From Lophius americanus (lineage: Eukaryota > Chordata > Actinopteri > Lophiiformes > Lophiidae), in assembly GCA_037951165.1 (NCBI GenBank), contig JBBDHG010000051.1, positions 5,671,001 to 5,735,000 of the forward strand: a stretch of 64,000 bases of DNA, written 5' to 3'. Each line of letters opens with the position of its first letter. Within the stretch, counting starts at the first letter, position 1. Both the position numbers and the translations under genes were made by a program. The notes under the pieces were generated by a model, which made no database searches, had not been told where the DNA came from, and worked only from the letters and a program-made list of their open reading frames with translations. Of the stretch, positions 50,711 through 63,095 are shown one piece after another.

Positions 50711-53460
50711 CAGTACTGAAAGCCGGTATAGAATTTCAATCATGTAATAAAAAAACTATTATATAAATATTAAATAGATAAATAGATATTATATGTATAT
50801 AATATGATCTCTTCAGGGAGATTGCTCCAAAGAGGGTGGGTCAGTAAAGTACAGCTTTGTTTATACAGCACCATTTATTAGCATAAAAAACAAAGTGGTT
50901 TGCTTTCTTTAAAAAAAAATTGTATTTGCTTTATTTTATTTGTTGCATTTTTTCTTTAATTGAAGATGTTTATGTAAAAGGTTAACTGCAATACATCGGA
51001 GAAAAAAAGGGGGTCATACCAATATTAATATATCAATTGGCAGAACCAACAGCAAACAATTTCAACCACCATCGGATTAAACGTAAAATAATAAAGAATA
51101 CTGAAAATGAAAATGTCATCAAATATGTCTCTCAACATCTCAGGGTTTAATGTACACACTATTTCTGTCTCTTGGGAAACGAGAGAGTCAACAGCTCCAC
51201 CTAGAGGGAATATAAGTTAGGCACAATTTACTATTAACTTCCTTTATCTCTAAAGGATTTTTTTCTCAGACTTAAAGCAAGCCGTTTTATTTAAATACCA
51301 CAAAATCACACATCACAAGACCTCAGTGGGTTAACGCTTGTGCTTTACTCACATCCCCTTTGACGAAATAAATGCCCACCTCTTTTAAAAAACCTTCCGA
51401 CCCTGTGTTCATTGGAATACACATTTCTTGTTTTCATCTCTAGACCGATTAAAAAAATGTACTATTTCGTAAATTAAACAATACCAAGTCATTTATTGGT
51501 CATTATCCAATCGATCACCTTTAATATGATTTAATGAGCTTGTTTACATTACTGTTCATCACCAAGTCCGCATATAATCTTTAAGACGATTTCACACACA
51601 TGACGCCTGGGAAAAAAATGTATAAAGATATTAAACAACCATTAAGTATGTATTACAATTATTATATATTATACTGTATATTGAAATTATTTTCCTGATT
51701 AATTTTTTAAAATATCAGTCAAGTACAACCACTATATGCACTAAGTGGATTTTTTAAATAATTAACACAGAGTGGGTAAACCTGCACCGAGGCACAACAG
51801 AATCCTAGATTAAGGAATCATTCATGTTGATTTCTTCATTAATGAGTTATTGCCAGCCTGTATATAAACATACATTTTTTTCATCAAACTTTAGTTTTTG
51901 TTCACCTAAAATACACAAAACGTTTGTCTAGTTATTTAAACCGTAACACATTTTTTTAGTCCAACTGCACAAGTTTGAGGAGTTGATCTTCCTCCTGTAT
52001 TGAAATGGATGCTTTGTCGGGGGTATTCACAAATGGGTCACAAATCTACTCCTTCGCACTTCTTGGGTTATCTGCTGTGGGGAAGTATCACTCAAATTCT
52101 GTTGACATCAAAGCCAGGTGACTGGGCGCCGAACAAGAGGGTCCAGCCTCCGTCTCTCATAAAATCCCAACTAATTTGAAACATGTCAAATATGCCGCTG
52201 TCCTCTCTCCATCATCAGAGATGGAGAGAGATCCAGTTTGGCTTGAATTCAGCAACTTATCTGCCTCTCCCACGAAGTAACAAAGCTAAGTTCAACAGTG
52301 GCGGAGAGATATGGAGAACAGACAATGTTATGTTCAGTGAGTAAGTACTGCAATAATACGCTGAAACTATTTATCATAAATGGCATTTTCATGAATCATA
52401 TTGCAGGCCGTGGCCCGATGGCTGGGGACAACAGATACAGACGACCAAACAGGGACACAGGATATGAGAAAGAAGTGGTGCGAAGTTGAGGGGAAATAAG
52501 TTATAAATATAAAACAGACACAACCACAACCCTTTATTTCTTGCTTTAACTTACGCCTAAGTAAAATAGTTTGCATAGTTTAAAATGTAGAAAGTAAGCA
52601 AAACCTAAATCATGTAACTGCTAGTGATAATCCATCAGTCCGACTAAAAGTTGGTGATTTTTACTGGCTAAAAAGGCATTTTCGTATCTTTTGCAATATA
52701 ATCAAATAATAAATGAATCCTCTCCAGCAGAGAGCTGGAGAGGATTCTGGAGAGCTCATGGAAGACATGAGCCATCCCCCACAAGGCAGCAGTAAGATCT
52801 ATGCAGGGAGCTGGAGCAGCCCCACTGAGCCCCACACATGTACGTGACAGCCTCCAGCTGGGAAATCAAATGAAATGGACTGTGGCACGATGAGATTGAG
52901 CACGCCGCATCACATCTTATCAAGCTGGCGGCTGATGCACCCCAGGCTGTAGATGTGCCACCTGCATCTCAGTGCCCGGCATAATTACTATGTATAGTTA
53001 ATTAAGGTGTTCTGCTGCAGACGCTCCGTGTTAGAACTGTGGAAGGATAGCTGTTCAGAGGCCGTCAGTGATTCGCTCTAACAGAAATCATCGACAGAGA
53101 TCATAGGCTCCATTAATATTTAACAACACATTGTGGTCTTACAGTCATAATACAAGAAAATATCTTCATTTTATAAATAGACCTCTGTGCCATCTGAGCG
53201 ACTCACATTCAATCAGTCAATGATTGATGCAAGATATGTTGCTTTGGAAAGTTCTCAGGTCTATGTGCCTTAGTTGACAGCCGTCAGTCAGACGACTGCT
53301 GGAGACTTGTCCGTTTTTCCTGTTTCCAACACCTCAACTTATGCACATACATAAATTCTAATCCAAGGTATGATAGAAATTGGGTGTTTTGATGGCAACC
53401 AAACTGAACTTTATGCTATACTGTTAATACAATATTAATTTGAGGAATTACTTGTCTCTT
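50711..53460. other. intergenic, no gene seen
   Basis: AT-rich to 52.2 kb. Hairpins lie at 52203-52230 and 52715-52747. 52.75-53.11 kb is more balanced in composition and repeat-free, so it may be a conserved non-coding element, but I cannot test this. Confidence 0.4.
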
Positions 53461-53464
53461 TTTC

Positions 53465-53600
53465 TGTGGTTCTACTCATGGACAGGATCTCAAAGGGCAG
53501 GTGAGTTGAGGAGAGTGTCCATGGGGAGCTTAGAATTGTCCAACCTGCAAACAGCAGATGATGTGGTTCTGTTTGCGTACCCCAGCAGCCCTGGAGTGAT
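53465..53600 (+). mobile_element. LINE reverse transcriptase fragment with the catalytic ADD motif
   Basis: Plus-strand translation includes NLQTADDVVLFAYPSSPG, matching the FADDVVL palm motif of RTE-type reverse transcriptases. The preceding DRISKGR...VSMGSL resembles the same protein. Short and broken. Confidence 0.75.
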
Positions 53601-53849
53601 TTAAACCTTCTCTACTGAGCAATGTTTGATTTTCTCCTCCATGTTGCGGGTTAGTTGGTTAGTTTGGGTTACTTGCTGCCTAGATTACAGGGACAGTCAG
53701 GATCGGATAACCAAAGTGCTACAGAGCATGCTGGAGGTCAAGGAGTGATGTTACAATGAAGCCATTGCTGCCTTTTTTGCTTTAATGTTCCTTTGTGGGC
53801 GGAGCTGCAAAGGAAAAGCATGATGACAAACAAATATTTTCTTTTTTGC

Positions 53850-54380
53850 AAACCCAAAAGGTGCTACAGACAACTGCAGCATGTCTTACAAATTACAAGT
53901 ACAAATGTGCATTTACAAGTATAAGATTCTACAACTGCACACGTGACTTTTGGCACAATGTTACCGCATGTCTGACGTGCTACTTGTACCGCGAGCATCT
54001 TCAGTTTTGTATGTGTGATCAGTGGAGTTTTGAAAAACCGCATCCTCTCCTTCCAATCGATTTTCCTCCATGTAGGGCAGTTCCCATCGTTCTTTAACAT
54101 CCATAATATTTTCATTGGATTCCTGCTGTAATGCCTGGTACATTTTTGACATCATCCCTTGATTTGATTCTTCCTCTGTATAGTTCATCAACAGTTCCTC
54201 TACTTCAGATGGTTCTTCACAGATATTTTCCCATTCCTAATGTTTCTGAAGATAATGTCTTAGCTGTAAGAATTTATAAAAGGTGTCTACTGGTAAACTA
54301 AATTACTGTGAAAGGGGTTCAAATGATTGCATAGTTTGACCTTGACATTTCTCATAATTAAAAGAATCCTTTGCTAGTCC
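53850..54380 (-). mobile_element. L1-like LINE ORF2 C-terminal fragment
   Basis: Read in reverse: LPVDTFYKFLQLRHYLQKH, then (next frame) GMMSKMYQALQQES and VKERWEL, then (shifted) TWRKIDWKERMRFFKTPL. These match in order the region after the reverse transcriptase domain in vertebrate L1 ORF2 proteins (FRYLQLRN, KERWE, RFFKTP). At least two frame changes and a deletion make it a pseudogene. Confidence 0.65.
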
Positions 54381-54389
54381 ATTTATTCA

Positions 54390-56080
54390 TTTACCAAAGT
54401 AAATGGTTAAAGGTCTAGATTTTTTAGGGGATGGCTCATAAAAATATGTGGTCCAACTCATGGTGCCTCCAGTCGTCCACTAGTCCACAGTCAGGTCCAG
54501 TGTGGTAAACTTTTGAACTGAGTCACAGCGACACGGGTGAACTACAAAACCTGTGTGTGCACAAAACTGAAGACGCTCGTGAACCTCGTAGCACGTCTCT
54601 CATGCGGTAAATTTTGTAATACTTGTTTGTCAATGATGTTTTTTCTTTGCATATCCGATTGTGTTTGCTTGCAAATTACACTCGGCACGCGGATCACACG
54701 CTCTTTGTTCGTGAATCGTGTTGTATTTGTGTGCAGACTTTTGGCAGGAATTTAACTTCATAATATCTAAAACGTCTTTTAGAAGCTGATCAGATCCTGA
54801 TCTTCAAAGCAAATTCAGCTTTCAGAAAAAAGCAATGTAGAAAAAAAGTACAAACGTCTTTATAACGATGACTCAAGTATAGAAATACCCCTAAACATTA
54901 CTGCAGAATATATTACGTTGCATGAGCAACATTATTATTTAATTATTATATTATGAATGGATCTATTTATTGCTCATCTAGCCAGTCATGGCATAATGCA
55001 CACGCATGGTGTCAGTGTGGGATATGAATACAACAAGCCTGCTTGCTTGTATGAATAATGGTGCAATCACATAATAAAAAGGACTCTGTGATTGATTGCA
55101 GACAATGTAAGTGATGAAGAATTACATTGATGCACTGTGGACACGCATGGAGAAACCACCGTGATGGTGCAACATGTGCTTTTATATCATCACTGAGATG
55201 AAATGTCTATACATAAAGTGTAATTTCTAATTCTAGTCTAATTTCAAATTGAATTGATGCTGTCATCAATGAGCGTCGGTGTTTGTTGGCTGAACTGGTG
55301 GGTTAGCCTATACTTGATGCGCTCGTATATTAAAAGCACCTCAACTTATGTAAATTAACTGTTTATACTTGCATGTACATTATTTAGCAAAAGGCAAAAT
55401 GTTGAAACACGTAGCAGCATGCCTCTTTTTTTCCTTTTCTCATCAGCGCTGTTTGTCTCCATCCAGCAGTGAACAATTGGTACTTTGCCAATCAGGTATG
55501 GGTTTGTTCAGCGCTCATTTTATTCACTGCATCTATTTACCGTCCCTTTGTAGCAGGGTGCTCAGGGAGCGGCTGTGCAAGAGCTCAAACATGAGCTACA
55601 TGGGCACACACAGTGTGTTTGGTGTGTATGAGAGAATAATGATTGGCGCTGGTTGAGGAGCTGCCTGTTATCTCTAGCAGCAGCTCATTAGGAAAGGCGA
55701 AGAAAGTGGGCTCTTCCTCCCAGAGAGGGCCGAGGAAAGCCGGAAACATGAAGCCGCCAAACAGTCCTCGTACTCACTGAGCATATTAATATACACAACC
55801 ATAAGAGAGGGGCAAGGGGAGATCCGATTTCAATGTTTTTTGTAGGACCACAGAGAGAGCAGGCCGACCTTCTTGTTACAACAAAGAAAAGGTTTCCAAG
55901 TGATGTTGGATTGATGAAAGAATTCATTTGATTCTTTTGGTAGTTTGATACAGAATCTGTATTTACATGGAATAATGGAGTGTGGAGATCATTATAACCC
56001 AGTTAGAAAACAACTGAGAAGAAATTACATCGTGTGAGCACTGAATAATCCATCCGTCCATCCACTGTTCTTGTTCATCT
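54390..56080. other. intergenic, no gene seen
   Basis: No exon or repeat recognised. 55.25-55.95 kb is compositionally more complex than its neighbours. Confidence 0.4.
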
Positions 56081-56084
56081 TATT

Positions 56085-56330
56085 CAAGGTCGGATCACTG
56101 TAACATCAGGCTGAACAGACTATTCCAGACATCCCTCTCTGCGGCAACACTTCCAGTTCATCCTGAGGGATCCTGAAGCAGGCCCGTCTAGATCAAGTAC
56201 TTAATCCCTCCGGAGAAGTCTGGAACTACCCCAAGACTCCTTCTCCGCCTCGTCTAACTAGATGCCTGAACCATAAAAAAATTTCCTTTATTGGGGCAGC
56301 AGCTCTACATCGAGCCCTCTAACCCCCTGC
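56085..56330 (-). mobile_element. RTE/Rex3-like LINE 3' fragment
   Basis: Plus-strand order CTATTCCAGACATCCCTCTC, TCATCCTGAGGGATCCTGAAG and TTCTCCGCCTCGTCTAACTAG parallels 25.84-26.1 kb, so it is the same reverse transcriptase end in reverse orientation, more degraded. Confidence 0.7.
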
Positions 56331-57215
56331 ATTGTACAAGCAATTCCCCTGATTGGACTCCTCAAATTAAACATGACACATTAATCTTAGCAAACAGTCC
56401 ACATTGCATTAAATATTTCTATGAATTCAGCAATATGCTTCAAGATAAGATGCTACAGTAACTCGTTGGTAGGAATGCAGTCTGAGAACTTTGGTGCGGT
56501 CCAAACAATCGGACTAATGTCCCCCTTGAAGGAGTAGTCTCAGTTGGCTTGCAAGTGAATCCTGTAGTGGTTAATTAATGGTGTGAATCCTATCACTAAT
56601 CACAGAAAATGTATGATTTTACACATTACTTCCTTAATTTATTCATTCATCCTTTCAAGGAGATGCATGGATGCATTATGTATGGATTCCATAAACATAA
56701 GCTATATGCTATTTTGAACCCTCACCTCAATGGTCCCCTTTGTATATGGCAAACATCTTAATAGGATCTCATTAGAGCCAGTCTGCATCTGTGGTGGGTT
56801 TGTCTCATTGGTTGCGAAGTAACGGTCAAAAAACAGTTTTTCGGAAAACCAAGCTTCCCCTAGTGAATGAAAAATGAATAAAATTGGACAAATACGACTT
56901 ATATCTCCTTGAGGCAGTTAATATAAGATAAATCTGGACTAAATCAGACCAATTGTTAGGATGTTGTATTCGTTTTTTGTTGAAAAAAACCCTGTAGTGA
57001 GTAAAATGTGAAGTATTAGAGGACCGTATTTGGACTAAATTGGACTTACAGTCTAGAACTTATGGCCAGACAAAATTTCGAAAATAAAGCTTCACCTAGT
57101 GACGAAAATATGCAAAGACTTTTCTTAAAACCAGTCCAGTTCTTCCACACACTAAGGTCGATATGGGTTTAAAATTTGAACATGATCCATGAAATCGTTT
57201 TTAGGTTATCGCATT
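56325..57215. repeat. long dispersed element with three tandem units (copy at 56-57 kb)
   Basis: Opens with CCCTGCATTGTACAAGCAAT then CCCCTGATTGGACTCCTCAA, a block shared with 62.05-62.1 kb. After about 480 bp come three degenerate units of 100-150 bp around AGTGA(G/A)TAAAA-TGAA and ATATCTCCTTGAG. It closes with CCAGTCCAGTTCTTCCACAC and a CATGAAATCGTTTT block, as at 19.1 kb. Confidence 0.7.
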
Positions 57216-58759
57216 AACAAAACAGATCTGCGGCCCTGACTGATCAGTTTTAATAGTTTAAGTCCCTCTATTGACATGAAAGCTGTTTGTTGAATCTTAA
57301 CATGTGTTTTTTTTGTTTGTTTATTAACAGGATTACCGTCATCAATGTGGCAATAATCGGCCTCATTTACATAATCTCATTATGTAAGTGAGTTAAATCT
57401 ATCAATCCCCTGTGCAGAGAGATGTCCGCCAAATTGCATGAGGAAATTGGATGTATTTCCTCCTTTAGCCAGAAATGTGCAGTCCCATTTCTTAAACTAC
57501 AGTAAGTATCTGTATCTAAGTATCTTTTGCATTCTTTTGAGGAAGATAGTGATCACTGATATCCGTCTCCCTTCTCTTTGCTATTGTCATAGCTGCCTTC
57601 TGAGAGTCTGAGAGGCTGTAGCCGTTATAACCGTGTGAGATACTTACTTTGAGTAAAAGCAGTTATGAGAAAATGTTCATGGCATGATAACCATCAGATT
57701 ATATCCTGTGGTATATAATGAAGTGAGTGTGCAGTAAACTGAACAACATGCATTCAATAAAATGTTGTTTCTTATTGACTTAACTGTGTTTATTCTGTTC
57801 TACAGGAACTAATCAAAGGACAAAACTATATATACTCTTTTTTATTTCCCATTCACTCCAATTTCTTTCAAATGAATCAGCTTTTGTGGCGTAGACGTAG
57901 TTTAAAAAAAAGCAAACATATACAAACGGAAATAAATTAAATTCAATTGAACAACTTATTTAAAAAGTTCTCCCTTTTGAGTGTACCCAGGTTGTTTTAT
58001 TTTATATTTAGTTTGAATATCTGACCCATCTTAGCCTGAGGGAACTCAATAGCACTCACAGAACTCAAACCTTCGCCCAAACATAACAAAACGCTAGGTA
58101 GACATTATTGCATTCAGAATCCATTAGATCGCTTTATTTAGGATACCTTTGTAATTACTGAATCCAATTAAATAATAAACCTTGGGTGTATTTCAGGAAG
58201 CAAGTTCCACCAAGTTTGGTAAATCTGAGTTACACTTGTGTACGAGAACGATGAAAAGCCATCAATAATTGACCTGAGATACTGTGATTCAGCATGGCAA
58301 CCTGGCAGCACGCCCTTTCAGCATCACAGAGCAACGCAAATACTTTGCTCAAATGTGAGAGACGTCGTTGGTGTTTGATGTTGTACGGTTGGACAATGTC
58401 ATTCAGACGAAGTATTTCAATGAAAGCATGTCCAATCTAGTTCTCTCAGTCCTCTTCCAACGTCAGTTTACTGACCTGACCAGTGATTGACGGACCATCA
58501 CACCTGACAGCTCAGCTCCATGCTCAGATGAAACCATCAAAGTGAGGCTGTGTTTAAGCAATCCTGCCAGCGAGCAGGTTGGGTTCCCAGAGTTAGTTAC
58601 CACGGTTATTGACTCACTCTGTGGAACAGAAACCCCAGTGTTTCCCTTACCTATTGGTTAACAAACTGAAGATTTCCACTTAACCCGCTTTCTGAATAAC
58701 ACTATATCAAATAAAAATACATTACCATACCAAATTTGAACTAAATCAATCCTTAATTA

Positions 58760-58945
58760 GAAGAATAAATCTTTTATTGATCACATACAGCCATACAAAG
58801 TATAACACAGTGAAATTATTTATCTGCATTTGACCCATCCCTGAGGAAGCAGTGGGCGGCCCCTTTGAAGCGCCTGGGGAGTTAGGGTTATGTTCAAGAA
58901 CCCTACGGTCCTTATGATTTTCCGATTGGGAGACGGCCGCGCATA
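58760..58945 (-). repeat. common fish SINE-like repeat
   Basis: TTTTATTGATCACATACAGC, then ACAGTGAAATTATTTATCTG, then CATCCCTGAGGAAGCAGTGG and GCGCCTGGGGAGTTAGGG. I recognise this as a widespread teleost repeat. Confidence 0.7.
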
Positions 58946-59139
58946 ATTAAGAGCGTCATCGCCAAACAAAAACTCCACAAATGCCCAGTAGTTAAGAAAA
59001 CTTTCCTATGATGTCACGCCACGTATAGTCACCAAAATTCTGTCAAGCCAAGAGTTCGATGAATGCTGCCTCTGACAATCCATCCATAAATCTTTGAGTT
59101 TTAAGCCAGAAACTAAAAAAGTGCCCTTTCTTTCAATGG

Positions 59140-59290
59140 TTAAGAAAACACAAGTGTGAGGTCATGATTTAACGTCACCAAAATGTAATCATCCTGGAGA
59201 TATGCCGGAACCTACCTCTGGATGAAATTCCATACTTATACATCTTTAGGTATCTCCATAATATTTCTAACAACAAACAGACGAACAACC
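59140..59290. repeat. dispersed repeat shared with 39.9-40.08 kb
   Basis: GTCACCAAAATGTAATCATC, then GGAGATATGCCGGAACCTAC and GGATGAAATTCCATAC correspond in order to the copy in septin 7 intron 1. Confidence 0.6.
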
Positions 59291-59464
59291 AAAAACATTA
59301 ACATGACGTTCTTGGTGGAGGTAACCAGGAGGAGTTCCAACAATTTTGCACATCCCTCTGGATAATGCTGGAATCTGTCGACTTCCACATCAATATTTTC
59401 AAAAGAGCCAACGTGACTCAAAGTGACTCAGAAGAGAGCGGGCAACAGAAGAAAACATATATTT

Positions 59465-59830
59465 GTAGTCAAGTCAATTCTATTTGTTTAGCCCAAAATC
59501 ATGAATCACAATTTGCCTCGATGGGCTTTACAATCTGTACATGATGCAACATCCTCTGTCCTCAGACCCTCGGTCTGGGTCAGGAACAACTGCCCAAAAA
59601 ACCCTTTAAATAGGGAAAAAAGAGAAGAAACCTCAAGAAGAGACACAGAGGAGGGATCACTCTTCCAGGGTGGACAGACGTGCAATAAATGTTGGTGTAC
59701 AGAGCAGATCAACAAAAATAAACACATTGTATACAGTTCTAGCAACATTGATGGTATGTGGTTATGTAGTACAGTAAATACAGTAATAGTGGTACTACAA
59801 TTTACATATACAATAGTAGTAGTATTATGT
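59465..59830. repeat. percomorph interspersed repeat
   Basis: GTCAATTCTATTTGTTTAGC, CAATTTGCCTCGATGGGCTT, ACATCCTCTGTCCTCAGACC, AGGAGGGATCACTCTTCCAG and GTGGACAGACGTGCAATAAA occur in the order of a very common percomorph repeat I know. Open frames here on both strands are incidental. Confidence 0.8.
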
Positions 59831-60651
59831 GATTATTGGGGATAGCAGTAGAAGATGGCGTCCAGTATATTTCAATTTTCAAACAAGCGTCAAGCGGTTT
59901 CAAGCGTCAAACCATTCATGGATAGAATTGTGTTTTTTTTAAATGACAGAAATGTCGATATAAAGCATCAGGTTGTACTTTAAACTTTAGAGAAATTGAC
60001 CTCAGACTCCGGATGATTAACCAGCAGGATGAATACAAACTGCATTATTATTGTTATGCAATAGGTTGTTGGTAATAGAAAGAGAAATCCAGCCTGTGTG
60101 GGTATGTAAGCGACTGCAGCTCCTATCCACCGGCGTTCCTCTCTTTGATGCTCCCGTGAGTTTGACATGAAAAAGCTTTGCTGCCGTCATTTATTTCCAT
60201 CTGAAAGTGTATTTCTGTTTCATCTCCCATCCTCCACTACACAAACCCACGAGCTGTGCTGCGTATACTGGCTCTTTCCCATCGACTTGCAGATTCGATT
60301 CACCTCAAGATTTCAACAGAAAATCCCAGGTAGCACCTATAGTCAGGTGTTAAACAGGAATAATAAAACTGACTTTTTCAAAGAGTTATTGAACACATCT
60401 ATTCTATGGAGAGATATGTAGTCTCTTCTTCCTCTTCCTTTTTATCTCAAGGCTGATGTGCTTCAGTTTGGGAAGTCCAATTACTGGAAAGTGAAAATTT
60501 CCAGCCTGAGGTTGGAATTCTTCTTCTTCCTCTAGACATTAGACAAGTAGTGAAGTGCTACTGAGGGGCTCCTCCATTTATCAGCCGCCACAAAGGGCTG
60601 AAAAATTACATATGAGGAGAGACAAGAACAGATGGGAGGCCTGCATGTAGC

Positions 60652-60654
<3 letters not shown>

Positions 60655-60692
<38 letters not shown>

Positions 60693-60803
60693 GAAGTCTT
60701 TTCTTTATGATAACAAGAGTTAGCCAATTTGTTAACACATGATGCCGTACCCTGCAGCAATGTGAGCGAAGTGAAGTAATCCAAAGACACACACACACAC
60801 ACA
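60655..60803. repeat. (TG)n at 60655-60691 and (AC)n at 60786-60803
   Basis: Two complementary dinucleotide runs about 95 bp apart. They could pair as an imperfect hairpin. Confidence 0.95.
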
Positions 60804-60987
60804 AAGAGGTATAAACACGTAACACATGTTTTAAAGAAAACACACATTAAAAGTAATGTAATGGCTGAAAGAGAAGACAGATGCAAAAGTGAGTCAAAGC
60901 TGTGTTAGAAAGGATGGAGTCAAGAATTTGGCATGTTTTTTGGTATGGCGGTGTGAATCTTCACACAAGAGTGTAAATAATTATCTG

Positions 60988-61400
60988 TGACAGAAGCGTA
61001 GCAACAAGAGTGAAGGGAAAGGTTTACAAGAGAGTAGTGAGAAAAGGGGGTGGTGGAGTTGAAGATGTCCTTTGGGAGTGACGAGGATGGACAGGACTGA
61101 AATTGAGCACATCAGAGGGACAGCCCAGGTTAGACGTCTTAGCGACAAACTAAGGGAGGCAAGATTGAGATGGTTTGGACACGTGAAGAGGAGGGATGCT
61201 GGATTTATTGGTAGAAGGATGCTGGAGATTGAGCTGCCAGGCAGGAGAACAAGGAGACGACCAAATAGGAGGTTCCTGGATGTGGTGAGAGAGGACATGC
61301 CGTTTGTTTGTGCGACAGAGGAAGATAGAAACAGATAATGGGCTTTGGCGACCCCTAAAGGGAACAGCTGAGCAAAGGAGAAGATTATTATTCATTCGAA
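60988..61400 (+). mobile_element. LINE 3' end, second RTE-like family
   Basis: Plus-strand translation GVTRMDRTEIEHIRGTAQVR, then RLRWFGHVKRRDAGFIGRRM and LEIELPGRRTRRRPNRRFLD matches the C-terminal end of a frequent fish ORF2 (GHVxRxDxGYIGRRML). It ends GGCGACCCCTAAAGGGAACAG followed by an AGATTATTATTC-type tail. There is an internal deletion upstream of 61.07 kb. The frame is open from 61072 to 61338. Confidence 0.85.
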
Positions 61401-62044
61401 GATTATTCGATGTATTTGTGACATGTGGTAATGGGGAAGCTAAGCTGCCTTGGTGGAGGCGTGGAGGCGTGGAGGCGTGGCCCTATTGAGTGCCCTTTTC
61501 TGATGGAATGATTAGAATACAGCAAGGCTGATAGCAGAAGGAGGGAGAAATGAAAGGAAATGTGAGAACTACCTTAAACATAACTTTATTTAACAGGATT
61601 TAGCATTTATGTAGAGATGAGCAAATACATACAAACATATACACACAAACTGAGCACAAGTCCTGCTTTGTATCCTTCTTTATTTGTCCCCTGCGACTAA
61701 GAATGCAGTCATGGAAAAACATGTCCTGTGTGCTTTGATGACCAAGGGCTCAGGACAATTGAAATCCCCAGAAATGGTATAACAACCGTATTCAAATGCA
61801 AGTCATGCACTCAGCAATCTACAAGAAGTCACAAAGGACTATGAGAATATAAGGGGACAGGTTTAAATGTGTGATGTGAGGATTAATGACACACTGGCAA
61901 CAAACAGGAGGAAACCTAAAGATTAAATTCACAGGGAACAATAATGAGATACAGGTGACAACAAGACATTAGTGACAACAATCAATTACAAGGCCGACGA
62001 TGTCGTCCCTGACAGCAAGGTTTTAACAACAAAAAGCCAACCAA

Positions 62045-62725
62045 TACCCTGCACTGTACAATGAATCCCCCTGATTGAACTCCTCAAATTTTATGTGATT
62101 CATTAATAATCTCAAACACTCCTTATTGACTCAACCTATTTCTATGAAGTCAGCAACATTCTCTAAGGTCAGATCCCATAGCGACTCAATAATGGGGTTT
62201 AATATGGTCAAGTACGTTTTCTGAGTTCAGTAATAAAACGACCCAAATCTTCGTGTGTCTATTCTTTTGAGCTAAATTCAGACTAAATTGGACTTGGTGG
62301 TTGTGAACATATGGTCAAAAAAACTGTGCCTTCCACAAAAAGCCCCCATGAGTAAAGGATTAAAACTCAATTATATAGTGAAGTAATATTTTTGCAAGAT
62401 ATATCTCCTTGTGAAGAGTCATATGAGCCAATTTGGATATAATCAGACGTAAAGTTGGGAATTAAGGGTCAATAAACCCTTATTTTAGGCTAAAAGTCCA
62501 AAAGAAAAATTTAAGTAAAATGTGATAAAAATAAGTTTGATCTCTTTGTGGCAGTCCATATGAGGCTAAATTTGAAAAGTGGGGCCAACGGTTAGGAAGT
62601 GATATTTGAAACTCAGTGATTTTCATACAAAAAACAGCTCCCCCCAGTGAGTAAAATATGATCTATTAGAGTAAAGCATGGAACAATATAGATCTCCTCG
62701 AGTTCATTCATATGCATCAAATCCA
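62045..62725. repeat. long dispersed element with three tandem units (copy at 62 kb)
   Basis: Opens with CCCTGCACTGTACAATGAAT then CCCCTGATTGAACTCCTCAA, as at 56.33 kb. Three degenerate units follow, with ATATATCTCCTTGTGAAGAG, TTTGATCTCTTTGTGGCAGT and AGTGAGTAAAATATGATCTA / AGATCTCCTCGAGTTCATTC. It stops without the CCAGTTCTTC end. Confidence 0.7.
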
Positions 62726-62764
62726 CAACAGTCTACATCATTCTTCTGGTAAGATTCACAGGTA

Positions 62765-63095
62765 TCTACATATATATCTAGCTATCTAGCTATATATCTA
62801 TATATATCTATATATAGATATATATATAGATATTATTGATATATAAAGATATATTTATAGATAAAGTTAAATATAAATATATATATCTATCTATATAGAT
62901 GTATATATATATATCTATCCAACTATATATATATCTATATATATCTTTATCTATACATATATCTTTATATATCTATATATAACTTTATCTATACATATAT
63001 CTTTATATATCAATAAATGTATCTGTATATATCTTTATATATCTATATATGTATCTGTATATATATATATATCTATATAGATATAGAAATATATA
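62765..63095. repeat. TATA/TATC microsatellite tract
   Basis: About 330 bp of interspersed TATATATC, TATAGA and CTATATAT units with many local inverted repeats. Confidence 0.95.

Noticed and set aside
59501..59845. 114-codon open frame on the plus strand
   Set aside because: It coincides with a very common percomorph interspersed repeat and has no protein homology I recognise.
60655..60803. Coding frames rich in Thr-His repeats around the TG/AC runs
   Set aside because: They are translations of dinucleotide repeats.
62765..63095. CRISPR-like or origin-like array
   Set aside because: No spacers and no constant repeat. It is an irregular TATA/TATC microsatellite in a vertebrate genome.
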